From Moanibacter sp965226025 (GTDB lineage Bacteria; Verrucomicrobiota; Verrucomicrobiia; Opitutales; UBA2987): a stretch of DNA of 64,000 nt. Positions 26,350 through 35,435 of the stretch are shown here, one piece after another (positions within the stretch are counted from its first letter, which is position 1; every line of letters starts with the position of its first letter). The notes below the pieces were generated by a model. That model worked only from the letters and a program-made list of their open reading frames with translations. It was not told where the DNA came from and ran no database searches. Made by a program: the position numbers and the translations under genes. The DNA lies in NCBI GenBank assembly GCA_965226025.1, contig CBDDCD010000003.1:186001-250000 (forward strand), given 5' to 3'.

Positions 26350-27354
26350 CTAATTCGTCCCAATAAACGCCCCGCCGTGGATGTAGGTTAATTCGCGCAT
26401 GAGATTGGCGAACTTCAATCCGGTGCGGGTAAAGTGTCTTTCGTATTTTATGACTTGGGGAAACCCTACCGCATTGATGGTAACAGGACGATTACCTTCA
26501 TCGTCAGCCGGATTTAGCTGCTCTATACGATTGAGGACCTTTTCCGCGGTCTGGGTGAACTCGTCGCCGAAGACGTAGATCCCGACCTTCTTCTTCGGAT
26601 CTTGTTCACCCTTTTCCTTGGAGAAGCGGATCGCGCGCATGACACCGGGGACCGGATTACTCTGGCTGTGATGGTCGTAGCTTCTGATCGCCCGCTTCAT
26701 GCCTTCGCGAGTTCCGGCGCCGTCTGGGAGCCATTGTCCGCGGCTTGTTCGTACGATGAAGTTGCCATCGGCATCCATAACTTGAATGGCGTCTACAATT
26801 GGATAAACGTCGAGGGTCTCCTCGAATTTTTTCACGATGTACTCCCAAATTCGGCCCGTATTCGGATCCCTCATGCTTCCGGAGGTGTCTATGATGAAGA
26901 TCAAGTGATTGCTCGCCACCGGTACTCCAATTGGGAGGTCCGACTCGTTTTGGGGAATATCGATTTCTCTTTCTCTGGCGTCGATTATCTTCTCCATATC
27001 GTCGACATCCACGACAAGCTTCTCTTTGCCGAATTCAGCCTCCTTGATCCTATTGACGATTTTTTCCAGATCGGTTTGCATCGACTCGACCTTCTCAATC
27101 TTGTCCTTCTCTGTTTCCGTTTCCTCCTGAATCATCTTGATGAACTCCATGTTCTTGTTCCTGACATCGTCAAGTTCCAGGAGCCGTTCCTGGTAGAGCA
27201 GCTCCAGAGTTTCGCGGATGCCGATGATGTCAAGGCGCTCTGATCCGAGGGAAATGACAAATAGAAGAATCACGGCTCCGAACCCGCAGCTGATGCAGTC
27301 AAGGAAGGATAGACTGAAATCCGAGCGATCCTTATTTGACTTTCGATTTTTCAT
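26350..27354 (-). CDS. membrane-anchored VWA protein with intact MIDAS
   Basis: 334 residues from the ATG at 27354 (a TTG 12 bases upstream is possible). An N-terminal helix FSLSFLDCISCGFGAVILLF anchors it in the inner membrane. A coiled coil (about 45-130) follows, then a von Willebrand A domain with an intact metal site DTSGSM and a later NAVGFP strand. Its start overlaps the stop of the preceding gene as ATGA, implying translational coupling. The anchor resembles ExbD/MotB-type partners of the MotA/TolQ/ExbB channel at the head of this operon. Confidence 0.82.
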   Translation of the reverse strand: MKNRKSNKDRSDFSLSFLDCISCGFGAVILLFVISLGSERLDIIGIRETLELLYQERLLELDDVRNKNMEFIKMIQEETETEKDKIEKVESMQTDLEKIVNRIKEAEFGKEKLVVDVDDMEKIIDAREREIDIPQNESDLPIGVPVASNHLIFIIDTSGSMRDPNTGRIWEYIVKKFEETLDVYPIVDAIQVMDADGNFIVRTSRGQWLPDGAGTREGMKRAIRSYDHHSQSNPVPGVMRAIRFSKEKGEQDPKKKVGIYVFGDEFTQTAEKVLNRIEQLNPADDEGNRPVTINAVGFPQVIKYERHFTRTGLKFANLMRELTYIHGGAFIGTN

Positions 27355-28412
27355 ATGGCGGGCCAATCGCGGGCGGGACAGATGAAAGAGCCGTCCGACT
27401 CCGTGGCCATGAGCCAGAACATGGAGGCGGCGGCGGGATCGCCGGCCCAGGGGAAAAGGATAATGTTGATGGGGACACCTCGGGGCATGGCGCGTTTGGC
27501 GGCATTGAACATTCGAATACGAGTCTGGGCGTCAACAATCGGTCCTGCTTTGACCGATTCTCCCTGGGTGGGCAATCCATCCACGAATAGGATGATATTA
27601 TCGGGCAGCGGATCCAGATTTCCAATCACGTAGAACGCCTTCTCAAGGTTGGCGGACCCCTGTGGTGTCTTCTCCCGAAGCCGTTTGATCGTCTCGGCGG
27701 TCAATTTTCGGTCGTTCATATCCAACCATTCAAAAGCGCGGGTCGGGTAGATGGAGTCGATTTCCCTGTCAAAGAAGTAGATCTGATATCGGCTAGGGGG
27801 TTTGAGAGAGGTAAAGAGCCATTCGACCGCCCGCATTGTCCTCTGCCATTTCGGAGCTTCCCGTTTTTCACCTTCGCTGCCGGTAGAGCGCTCGATCGCC
27901 AGTTCAGCGTTCTCGTCCAGCATTCCGCCTGAAGCCTCGATAAGAAAGATCACGCGTTCTCCATCGAGCTTGAACTCGGTGAGATACTGGCGGCGAACCG
28001 GATTCGGTACTGGTATTGGAACTTCCTTCTCAACAGTCGGCAATTTGTCGAGTTCTGCCAGGAGTTTCTCTCGAAGATCCTCCATCTCCGCCAGGCGTTT
28101 GAGGAGCAGACTGAGCTCCAGCTTTTTGTCGTCGACCTTAGTTTCGACCTCGAGCTCGTCAACCTTCAGAACCTTGAGGCGTTCACGGATCGCTTTAATC
28201 TCCGAAGACAGTCTGAGCACGTCCTGCTCTTCGTCCTTTATGTTTCGGCGAAGAGCGCCTAGGTCGACCTCCCGGTCCGAAAGCTGCTGATTGAAACCTT
28301 CGGACTTTTTGCCACTGGTGAGGACAAAGAGGAGGATAATGGCACCGAATCCACAACTGATGCAGTCGAGAAAGGAGATACTGAAGCTTGCAACTCCGCG
28401 CTGTTTCTTCAT
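27351..28412 (-). CDS. membrane-anchored VWA-like protein with degenerate MIDAS
   Basis: 353 residues, the same architecture as the next gene: anchor FSISFLDCISCGFGAIILLF (about 10-29), coiled coil (about 40-125), VWA-like fold. The metal-site motif is changed to EASGGM, where the first Asp of DxSGS is Glu and the last Ser is Gly, so metal binding is doubtful. A ~25-residue charged insert follows this motif. It overlaps the gene before and the gene after by 4 bp each. The pair may form a heteromeric complex with one binding and one non-binding VWA. Confidence 0.8.
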   Translation of the reverse strand: MKKQRGVASFSISFLDCISCGFGAIILLFVLTSGKKSEGFNQQLSDREVDLGALRRNIKDEEQDVLRLSSEIKAIRERLKVLKVDELEVETKVDDKKLELSLLLKRLAEMEDLREKLLAELDKLPTVEKEVPIPVPNPVRRQYLTEFKLDGERVIFLIEASGGMLDENAELAIERSTGSEGEKREAPKWQRTMRAVEWLFTSLKPPSRYQIYFFDREIDSIYPTRAFEWLDMNDRKLTAETIKRLREKTPQGSANLEKAFYVIGNLDPLPDNIILFVDGLPTQGESVKAGPIVDAQTRIRMFNAAKRAMPRGVPINIILFPWAGDPAAASMFWLMATESDGSFICPARDWPAI

Positions 28413-29977
28413 TGCTCGAAAAAGCGGATGAGGTAGAGCTCGATTCTTTCCACTCCGTTCCCTAACGACAATACATCGCCCGCCTTGAGCGTTTCATGCT
28501 CGCCTACCGGGCGTGAATTGAGTAGTGTGTCATAGCCTCCATTGCTGACCAAAGTCTTTCCGCTCTCTCCGACTGATATTTTGCAGTGTTCCGCCCCGAG
28601 TCCTTGAATCGAATTTGGAATCCGCAGACCGAGCCCATTCTCCTGAGTTTCGGTGCCAATTACGAACTCGGCGCCCTCGATTGGATAACCGATCCCCTCC
28701 ATCACAATGTGGGAAGGTTCTTTATTCGCCATCGCGGAATCTCGACTCCCAACTGGTCCGCCGGGAGCAGCGCCGTGGGATGCCTGGGAATCAGCTGACT
28801 CGGAGGAAACCTGGCTGTGGCTGGGGGAATATTCCGGTAGGTCCAAACCGGCATCAGCCAGGTTGACGTTTGTAGTTATGGGAGTCTCCTCCAAATCGGC
28901 AACCACTTCCCTTGTCAAACCGTAGCGCGCCGCCGTCAGCGCCGAGGCTCCCTGGGGCAGAGGCACAATCAGCTCACCTTTCCATGAGCGAAGTTTCTCC
29001 TTCAAACCGGGAACGCGTATTGCCCGCTCCGTCATGAAGATGCGAGCCGGACATTCTCCTTCGGTTGCGGCCACCTCGTCATAGATCCTCTTAACAAAAT
29101 GAAGATTCGACTCGTTGAGAACGTTGAGGTGATGGTTGATATCCTCTTGGGTAACGACCATCTTTCGTGCGCGCCGTACGCCCCCCATCTCGATCGATAC
29201 TTCATCTTGTTCGGTCAATTCTTCCAGGGTCCTCTTCAGATGTGTAAAAAAGACCTGCTCGGTCTTGGCGTTGTGTGTGACATCGTAGGCCGTTTGACTG
29301 AGAAAGCGGTTTGCCAGCTTTGGAAATAGCTCGGAGTAGACCTGCGCGTAACCCACTCGCGAGCGATGGAGGCCGGCGCGGGAAAATGTCGCTCCGGTCC
29401 GAAGAACGGTGACGAAAGTCGAATGGAGGTGAACGTCTACATGCAGAGCGATGGAGGGTTCAGGCGCAACCGAGCGGGACTCGGCAGCGGCGGAAAAGAC
29501 TCCCAGGTCGACCAATTCAACGAGTCGCATATCGAGCTCCTGCACCATGCCGAGGATGAGGCCGATTTTTTCCTCATCGCCGTTCTCGCCGCTGAAATAC
29601 TTCCCCGGTAGGACCAGCAGAATCTTGTCAACCGGACCACCGACCTGAAGTCTTTTCCAAATGAAACTCAGGTGGCGAAAGGCGAGTTCGGAGTAGGGCG
29701 GCGGATCGCCTGGAGTGTCGAGCTCCGAGGGTCGCAGGGCGAGTTGATCCCAACAGCAGTCGGAAACATATCGGGGAAAGACTCGCTGAAGAACTTCAGC
29801 CTCCCTTCCGGTCTTGAATTCGGAACCATCAAAGTAGACATGTCCGGGGCTGGAAAAGCCCTCCTTTTCCAGGGGGAAGATCCGAGTCTCCCCGTCCTCC
29901 GCCTCAGCCGCGAGAATGCCTTCGTCACAGATCTCTAAACCGATTGTCCTCACCTTTTCTCCTTCCGGGTATTCCAA
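28409..29977 (-). CDS. actin/Hsp70-like ATPase domain fused to an FHA domain
   Basis: 522 residues. The N-terminus (TIGLEICDEGILAAEAED) fits the phosphate-1 loop of the actin/Hsp70/FtsA fold, and ALHVDVHLHSTFVTVLR near 180-200 may be the second phosphate loop. A Ser/Pro-rich linker (about 385-425) leads to a C-terminal FHA-like domain (about 430-522: FVIGTETQENGLGLRIPNS, HCKISV, LNSRPV, LKAGDVLSLG). FHA domains bind phospho-threonine peptides. The fusion implies phosphorylation-dependent recruitment to an ATP-driven scaffold. The stop overlaps the next start, and the start is 1 bp from the channel gene stop. The ATPase assignment is inferred from fold motifs. Confidence 0.7.
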   Translation of the reverse strand: MEYPEGEKVRTIGLEICDEGILAAEAEDGETRIFPLEKEGFSSPGHVYFDGSEFKTGREAEVLQRVFPRYVSDCCWDQLALRPSELDTPGDPPPYSELAFRHLSFIWKRLQVGGPVDKILLVLPGKYFSGENGDEEKIGLILGMVQELDMRLVELVDLGVFSAAAESRSVAPEPSIALHVDVHLHSTFVTVLRTGATFSRAGLHRSRVGYAQVYSELFPKLANRFLSQTAYDVTHNAKTEQVFFTHLKRTLEELTEQDEVSIEMGGVRRARKMVVTQEDINHHLNVLNESNLHFVKRIYDEVAATEGECPARIFMTERAIRVPGLKEKLRSWKGELIVPLPQGASALTAARYGLTREVVADLEETPITTNVNLADAGLDLPEYSPSHSQVSSESADSQASHGAAPGGPVGSRDSAMANKEPSHIVMEGIGYPIEGAEFVIGTETQENGLGLRIPNSIQGLGAEHCKISVGESGKTLVSNGGYDTLLNSRPVGEHETLKAGDVLSLGNGVERIELYLIRFFEQ

Positions 29978-29978
29978 T

Positions 29979-30857
29979 CTAAGTACTCGAGTACTGAGTT
30001 AGGGAAAGTTCGCTCTCTTCTTTATAGGGAATCTTCATCAGCGCGACGAGCTTGTCTCGACAATACTCCTGTACATCGAAGATGAGATTCTCCTGGCGCG
30101 TCTGGAGATAGTGTACATAAACCATAAGAACAATGCTGAGGATCAGCGCAACGAAGGTCGAATTGAAGGCGAGGCCGAGGTTCTCAGTGACTCCTTGGAT
30201 GTCTCCCCTGATCGCTTTTTCGGCGTTGGTGAGAGCCTGAGCGATACCGCGCACGGTTCCGATGAAACCAACCATGGGTAGGAAGGCGATGATCAGTCGG
30301 GGAAGAGAGAGTTCCGAGTCCATGCGCTCCGCCTCCGAATCCGATATTTCCCGAACCGATTGGGAGACATCCTGAATCGAGTGCGTCGAATGAAACCGGT
30401 GAAGAGCGGTGAGAAAGATCTTTGGAAGGATCTGCTCCTGCAGATCCGGGTCACGTTGGAATCGGGAGTCGAGGTGTTTCGCATGGCTGAGAGCCTCTTC
30501 GGGAATGATACGTTCTCCCTCCTCCACTTCGAAAAAGGTCTCACCCATATTCCTCATCGTTCGGTGGACTGCGAGGGCTTTTTCGCTCACCATGATTATG
30601 GCCCATAAAAGGAGGGTAAAGCAGATCTGCTGCTCTGGGTTCTTTATGATAATGGATACGCTGCGGGCCGGCACGAATTCTCCTTTTCCCGCGTCTTGGG
30701 CCAATAGCACCCGATTTTTATTCTCTATTCTCTCCGCTTGGGGCCGGATTATGAACGAATAGAGGGCCCCTACGAAGATTATGGAGAAAATCAGCCCTCC
30801 GTACTTAATGACCATCTCATTCGATAAAATACTGTGCTTTCTACTCCTACCCGTCAT
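29979..30857 (-). CDS. MotA/TolQ/ExbB-family proton channel protein
   Basis: 292 residues from the ATG at 30857, chosen because GGAGG lies upstream; a GTG at 30905 is possible. Membrane helices are near 20-36, 75-92, 190-215 and 230-255. The channel signature is LPMVGFIGTVRGIAQAL then GLAFNSTFVALILSIVLM. Family members use proton flow to drive partner proteins with one N-terminal membrane helix. The two VWA proteins downstream have such helices and no ExbD/TolR gene is present, so they probably replace it. First gene of a four-gene overlapping operon. Confidence 0.87.
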   Translation of the reverse strand: MTGRSRKHSILSNEMVIKYGGLIFSIIFVGALYSFIIRPQAERIENKNRVLLAQDAGKGEFVPARSVSIIIKNPEQQICFTLLLWAIIMVSEKALAVHRTMRNMGETFFEVEEGERIIPEEALSHAKHLDSRFQRDPDLQEQILPKIFLTALHRFHSTHSIQDVSQSVREISDSEAERMDSELSLPRLIIAFLPMVGFIGTVRGIAQALTNAEKAIRGDIQGVTENLGLAFNSTFVALILSIVLMVYVHYLQTRQENLIFDVQEYCRDKLVALMKIPYKEESELSLTQYSST

Positions 30858-31367
30858 ATTCTCTCTTGCTCTTCCTCCTTCCAGCGAATCTACCCCACTG
30901 CCCACCCGTGAAGATGCAACCCTCTACCGCAGCCGGAAATACTCCCCCATAAGAAATACTTGAGGCCGGTTTTATTTCGTCCTCTTCCCTCCCTCGGAAT
31001 CTGTCGGATTTTGCACTTTGCAACAGACCTGACGGTCCGATCGGAAGTTGACGGTCGAAAATCGCGACCAAGTTCATTCCGACAGATTCCTTTCCAGAGC
31101 CATATAGGTCGGCCTTTCACCTTATCATGGACCTTTGAATATCGGGAACAAGCCCTTTTTCATAACACCTGTGCAGCTACCCGTTTCAGGCTTGCCATAC
31201 CCTTTGCGAAAGAGTAAATTGGGGAATTCTTTGAGTAGGGGGTTTCCAATTTTGCCGGTGGGGTTGGAAAAGTAGAAAACCCATGTATTTTGTTGGAATA
31301 AAAGGCGATTTTCGAATTCCTTACCTTTAGTTCGTTTTTCAGGTATCAAAGCAGACAATTAGGATCT
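30858..31367. promoter_or_regulatory. divergent intergenic region between channel operon and lipoprotein gene
   Basis: 510 bp with no credible gene. It must hold the promoters for both the minus-strand channel operon and the plus-strand lipoprotein; no convincing -35/-10 pair could be chosen by eye. It contains a TAGGAATCTGTCGG-family element at 30996-31091. Confidence 0.4.
30996..31091. repeat. TAGGAATCTGTCGGAC-family element, ~96-bp form
   Basis: Left arm GGAATCTGTCGGA and right arm TCCGACAGATTCC form a perfect 13-bp inverted repeat. The interior also carries ATCGCGACCAAGTT, related to the GTCGCGAGCTT-family arm. Confidence 0.7.
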
Positions 31368-31949
31368 ATGAAGAGGGAATTCTCATGCAAGAAAGGGGTG
31401 GTGGCGTGCCTCCTGATCACTCCCATCCTATTACAAAGCGGATGTCAGACCAGTTCTCATACCTCTAAGGGTATGACGACAGGCGCCGCCGGCGGAGCTC
31501 TAGCCGGAGCCGTGATTGGTCATCAAAGTGGACAGACGGCGGAGGGCGCGGCCATCGGCGCAGGAGCCGGCATACTCATTGGGGGCATCTACGGCGCAAT
31601 GAAGGATTCCAAGGAAAGGAAGCAACAGGAAGAGATTGCCCAGGAGCGCGCCCACCAACAGGAGTTGGCCAAGATGCGTGAGATCGAGGCTCGAGACCGT
31701 GCCCGCCGGGAAGAGGAATTGGCTATCGCTGAAGGTTTGAGGATCACCCCGAAGGAGATCGAAGAGGCGGAAATGCGAAAAAAGCAGACCGAGGCCGAAT
31801 TGAAAAAGCTGAAAGACGAGATCGCGGCCGCGAGAAACCGTCAGAAATCTCTTGAAGATGCGAACCGAAAAGCGCTTGAGAACGAAGAGGAGATCAAGCG
31901 TCTCGAAGAACAACTGAGACAATTAAAAGAAGAGGCAGGGAAGTATTGA
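31368..31949 (+). CDS. glycine-zipper lipoprotein with coiled-coil tail
   Basis: 193 residues. Signal peptide ends in lipobox LLQSGC (Cys about 26). A Gly/Ala-rich glycine zipper (GAAGGALAGAVIG...GAGAGILIGGIYGA, about 38-78) could insert in a membrane. From about 80 to the end it is a charged coiled coil (Glu/Arg/Lys). The layout matches glycine-zipper outer-membrane lipoproteins, which link or stabilise the envelope. AGGA lies 9 bases before the ATG. Confidence 0.8.
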   Translation: MKREFSCKKGVVACLLITPILLQSGCQTSSHTSKGMTTGAAGGALAGAVIGHQSGQTAEGAAIGAGAGILIGGIYGAMKDSKERKQQEEIAQERAHQQELAKMREIEARDRARREEELAIAEGLRITPKEIEEAEMRKKQTEAELKKLKDEIAAARNRQKSLEDANRKALENEEEIKRLEEQLRQLKEEAGKY

Positions 31950-32038
31950 CGGGTTGGCAATGTTGCTCTAATATAGAGAAAAGACTATCGCAAAAATAGA
32001 GTTAATTGATCAAAGAGAGTAGGAATTGGAGGTAGAAA

Positions 32039-32758
32039 ATGCCCGGATTTAGAGTTTTGAAAGTGTTAGCAGCGGCGGCGGTGATTGCGCTCTTCCTTGG
32101 AGGATGCGCCTCTCCTTATACATTCAAGGTTGACGCCATCAACAATCCCGATGTGGAAGGGCACAAATCCTTTAAGATGGTTAGCTCAAATGCGGAGGTT
32201 GACGAGCACGATCTTCAGTATAAGGAGGTTTCGGACTATCTTAAGACGACCCTTTCGGCGCAAGGTCTTTACGAGGCGCCAGATGCGGAGAGTGCAGACA
32301 TGATTGTCGACATCTCCTACGGAGTGGGCGAGCCGCAGATCGATTTTAAGACCTACACAACTCCGGTTTATGCGGTGCGATCAGCGGGCAGTCGAGTTGT
32401 TTCCATCCCGGTGGTGGACAATAAAGGTGCCGTTATCGGCTACAGAACGGCGACAATTTATGATCCGCCCCGCCGGGAAGTGGTGGATTTCGAGGAGAAG
32501 ACGGTGCCCGTTACGACCTATGAGAAATACCTCAGAGTAACGGCTCGGGACAATCAGAACTTGGATGATAGTGAAGCGCCGGCACAGGTATGGAGCATCT
32601 ATGTAAAGAACAAGGATGAGAGCGATGACCTGCGCAAGTATCTTCCCTTGATGGCGGCTGCGGCGGTTCCCTATGTTGGGGGAAACACCGAGAGCCAGGA
32701 GGAGATCAAACTCAAGGAAAGCGATGAGAAAGTTGCATTCGTAAAACGCGGAATGTGA
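32039..32758 (+). CDS. DUF4136-like lipoprotein
   Basis: 239 residues: signal peptide with lipobox LGGCA (Cys about 23), then a domain resembling DUF4136 (SFKMVSS, YKEVSDYLKTTLSAQGL, ADMIVDISYGVG). A Lys/Glu-rich C-terminus follows. Its function is unknown in the family; it probably sits at the outer membrane. A strong ribosome site GGAGG precedes the ATG by 6 bases. It may be co-transcribed with the glycine-zipper gene 89 bp upstream and is followed by an intrinsic terminator. Confidence 0.75.
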   Translation: MPGFRVLKVLAAAAVIALFLGGCASPYTFKVDAINNPDVEGHKSFKMVSSNAEVDEHDLQYKEVSDYLKTTLSAQGLYEAPDAESADMIVDISYGVGEPQIDFKTYTTPVYAVRSAGSRVVSIPVVDNKGAVIGYRTATIYDPPRREVVDFEEKTVPVTTYEKYLRVTARDNQNLDDSEAPAQVWSIYVKNKDESDDLRKYLPLMAAAAVPYVGGNTESQEEIKLKESDEKVAFVKRGM

Positions 32759-32793
32759 GTTGATCTGAAATTTACTCAACTATTTTTCTACCC

Positions 32794-32830
32794 AAAAGGT
32801 TCGGTGTGAGCGCCGGACCTTTTCGTTTTT
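32794..32830 (+). terminator. intrinsic terminator after the DUF4136-like gene
   Basis: AAAAGGTTCGG pairs with CCGGACCTTTT (10 of 11 plus one G-T pair), followed by CGTTTTTT. Confidence 0.8.
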
Positions 32831-32837
32831 TGGACTG

Positions 32838-34790
32838 ATGACGAAGAGCCCTGCGGTCGCTCTGCACGGTTCCTGGAGCTCTCCTATCTCTCCTCAACAC
32901 CTGGTTGAGGGAAGCATTCGTTTTGGAGACCTCGCGGCCGACGGAGATTGGCTCTATTGGATCGAGAGTCGGCCCGAGGAAGAGGGGAGGTGCGTGATTG
33001 TAAGACGCTCTCCTCAGGGTGAGATGGAGGACGTCTTGCCGCAGCCCTACAGTGCTCGGACTCGAGTTCACGAGTATGGTGGAGGTGCGCTTCTGGCGGA
33101 TCACGGAAGGGTGTTTTTCTCCAATTTCTCCGATCAGCGAATCTACGTCATTGGGACGGAAGGAGATGTTGAACCGATCACCATAGAGGGTGGATTTCGG
33201 TATGCCGACTTCGTCTCCGATCCAAAGAGAGACCGGCTGATTGGAGTGAGGGAACGACATCCCGATAATGACGCTGAGGTTGAGAATGAGATCGTCGGTA
33301 TCGTCCATGATCCCAATCATGAGGATACCATTCTCCTTACGGGGAGCGACTTCTACGCATCTCCTCGCCTCAGCCCGGGAGGAACCCGTCTGGCCTGGGT
33401 GAGCTGGCATTATCCGAATATGCCATGGGACGGCACTGAACTTTGGGTGGCCCGGTTGGATTCGGCGGGTTATCCCGAAGAGGGCGTCAAGATCGCTGGA
33501 GGAGGGGAAGAATCGATCCAGCAGCCTCTGTGGTCGGAGGATGGGACCCTTTACTTCGTCTCCGATCGAGCTAACTGGTGGAATCTCTACCGATGGAAGA
33601 ACGGTGCCGTGGAGTCGGTTTGCGAAAAAGAGGCCGAATTCGGAAGACCGCAGTGGGTGCTTGGGTCGACAATCTACGATTTCGTCACTTCCGACACCAT
33701 TCTCTGTTCCTACACGGTAGGAGGAGTATGGTTCTTGGGGAAACTGGAGAGGGAGGATCCACATCTCGAGGTATTGAATGTCCCGTTCACGGATTTCGAC
33801 TCGATTCGAGTGGCGGGGAAAAAAGCCTACTGTTTGGCCGGGTCGCCTGAGGAACCCACTTCGCTGATCGAAATCGATCCTGCTGTGAACAGCTTCTCGA
33901 TTCTGAGACCTTCGACACCAATTCAAGCAATGGCCGGTTTCACCTCTCTGCCGGAAACTTTCGAGTTTTCAACGGGTGACAATCGGGTGGCCTACGGTCT
34001 ATTTTATCCGCCTTCAAACGAGGGATTCGAGGGTCCGGCCGGAACCTTGCCTCCGCTCATTGTGATGATACATGGTGGTCCGACCTCGGCGACGGATTCG
34101 GTTTTCTCCCTCAGTGTTCAGTTTTGGACCAGTCGCGGTTTCGCCGTCTTCGATATCAACTACCGAGGGAGCAGTGGTTACGGCAGAGAATACCGCAATC
34201 TCCTCAATCGGAATTGGGGGATCGCGGATGTCGAAGACTGCGTAATGGGGGCGAGATTTCTCGTCGACAGGGGGAAAGTTGACGGCGACAAGCTCATAAT
34301 AAGAGGTGGGAGCGCAGGCGGATTCACGACTCTTGCCGCCCTTACTTTTCACGATGTCTTCCGGGCCGGAGCCAGCTATTACGGTGTCAGCGATCTCGAA
34401 GTTCTGGCCAAGGACACACACAAATTTGAATCGCGCTACTTGGACAGGTTAATCGGACCCTATCCGGAAAGCCGCGACATCTATATCGAGCGATCCCCAC
34501 TCCATAGTCTACACAGAGTTTCTGCCCCCATCATCTTCCTCCAGGGCCTTGAGGACCGAATTGTACCGCCAAGTCAGGCTGAAATGATGGTCGAAGCTCT
34601 GAAGGAAATGGGAGTGCCGGTTGCCTATGTTCCCTTCGCAGGAGAGCAGCACGGATTCAGAAAGGGTGAGAATATCATTCGAGCGCATGAAGCGGAGCTC
34701 TTCTTCTATAGCCGGATATTTGCAATTCCGATCGCCGATGATGCTGAGCCGATCGAGATTTTCAATTTCGTTCCCACTCCGTGTGAATGA
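32838..34790 (+). CDS. S9-family prolyl-oligopeptidase-type peptidase
   Basis: 650 residues: an N-terminal beta-propeller (about 25-370) and a C-terminal alpha/beta hydrolase. The triad fits S492 in GGSAGG, D573 in GLEDRIVPP and H605 in GEQHGF; the oxyanion region is MIHGGP. No signal peptide is visible, so it is probably cytoplasmic and trims short peptides or acylaminoacyl residues. The start overlaps the tail of the preceding terminator region and lacks a strong ribosome site. It appears to be a free-standing gene. Confidence 0.88.
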   Translation: MTKSPAVALHGSWSSPISPQHLVEGSIRFGDLAADGDWLYWIESRPEEEGRCVIVRRSPQGEMEDVLPQPYSARTRVHEYGGGALLADHGRVFFSNFSDQRIYVIGTEGDVEPITIEGGFRYADFVSDPKRDRLIGVRERHPDNDAEVENEIVGIVHDPNHEDTILLTGSDFYASPRLSPGGTRLAWVSWHYPNMPWDGTELWVARLDSAGYPEEGVKIAGGGEESIQQPLWSEDGTLYFVSDRANWWNLYRWKNGAVESVCEKEAEFGRPQWVLGSTIYDFVTSDTILCSYTVGGVWFLGKLEREDPHLEVLNVPFTDFDSIRVAGKKAYCLAGSPEEPTSLIEIDPAVNSFSILRPSTPIQAMAGFTSLPETFEFSTGDNRVAYGLFYPPSNEGFEGPAGTLPPLIVMIHGGPTSATDSVFSLSVQFWTSRGFAVFDINYRGSSGYGREYRNLLNRNWGIADVEDCVMGARFLVDRGKVDGDKLIIRGGSAGGFTTLAALTFHDVFRAGASYYGVSDLEVLAKDTHKFESRYLDRLIGPYPESRDIYIERSPLHSLHRVSAPIIFLQGLEDRIVPPSQAEMMVEALKEMGVPVAYVPFAGEQHGFRKGENIIRAHEAELFFYSRIFAIPIADDAEPIEIFNFVPTPCE

Positions 34791-35017
34791 GGTCCCCGTA
34801 GGTGCTTACCGTGGTGTCGGCGATCGGCGCCCCCGGCCTCATTTGCCCTGAGCGGAAACGTGTCTAATTTTCTCGCCATCCTGGAAGAGGTTCGCTTAGG
34901 GTGGCGCTCGTTTTTTGATTCCGCCGGTGAGTTCCATGCTGTCAGTTGTGGGCGAGCAGATTGCCTCGATCTCAAGACGAGCGGAAGGATGACATAAACG
35001 TTAAGTGGGGATTTGAA

Positions 35018-35435
35018 ATGAAACTGGGTTTGCCTATACTGGGTACAGTCTATCGAGAACGTGGTCAACCGGCGGCGAGAGTTAGATGCTCGCCTCTTCG
35101 TTTGCTGGCAGCGGTCGCGGTGTCGCAACTGTCTTTTCTTTCGATATGCGACGCGAATGGGGAGGACGAGTCATTAACCGGAGAGCAGATCATCACAAAC
35201 TACATCGATGCTCAAAAAGTTGATTCGGAATTGGCCTTTGTCAAAATGACACACGTTCTCCCGGGTCCCAGGGTCAACGAATACCGCTTGCTCGCTGTCT
35301 ATCGTGGAAACAAAGAAGGTGGGCGAGCCTACTTCATCAGGATGATTCGCCCTAAGGATGTTGAAGGTGTTAGCCTCCTCACGGTCGAAGACCCAGAGAA
35401 AAGGGTGAAGCAGTACATTTATCTACCTATGGTAG
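35018..35435 (+). pseudogene. 5' part of a LolA-like lipoprotein-sorting gene, disrupted by IS-A copy 2
   Basis: The ATG at 35018 follows GGGG. 139 host codons remain: a signal-like hydrophobic segment (about 25-45), then LTGEQIITNYIDAQKVDSEL, RVNEYRLLAVYRG and YFIRMIRPKDVEGVSLLTVE, as in outer-membrane lipoprotein-sorting (LolA-like) proteins paired with RND exporters. After YIYLPMV the frame runs into the IS (stop at 35506). Excising 35436-37259 (the IS plus one duplication) joins ...YIYLPMV to GKARELSDDN with no loss. The encoded partner of the downstream exporter is therefore inactivated here. Confidence 0.85.
35428..35435. repeat. target-site duplication, IS-A copy 2
   Basis: TATGGTAG precedes the IS at 35436 and is repeated at 37252-37259. 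Confidence 0.9.

Noticed and set aside
32772..33926. 384-codon minus-strand ORF opposite the S9 peptidase
   Set aside because: The plus strand encodes a complete S9 peptidase with its triad; the minus ORF has no domain character.
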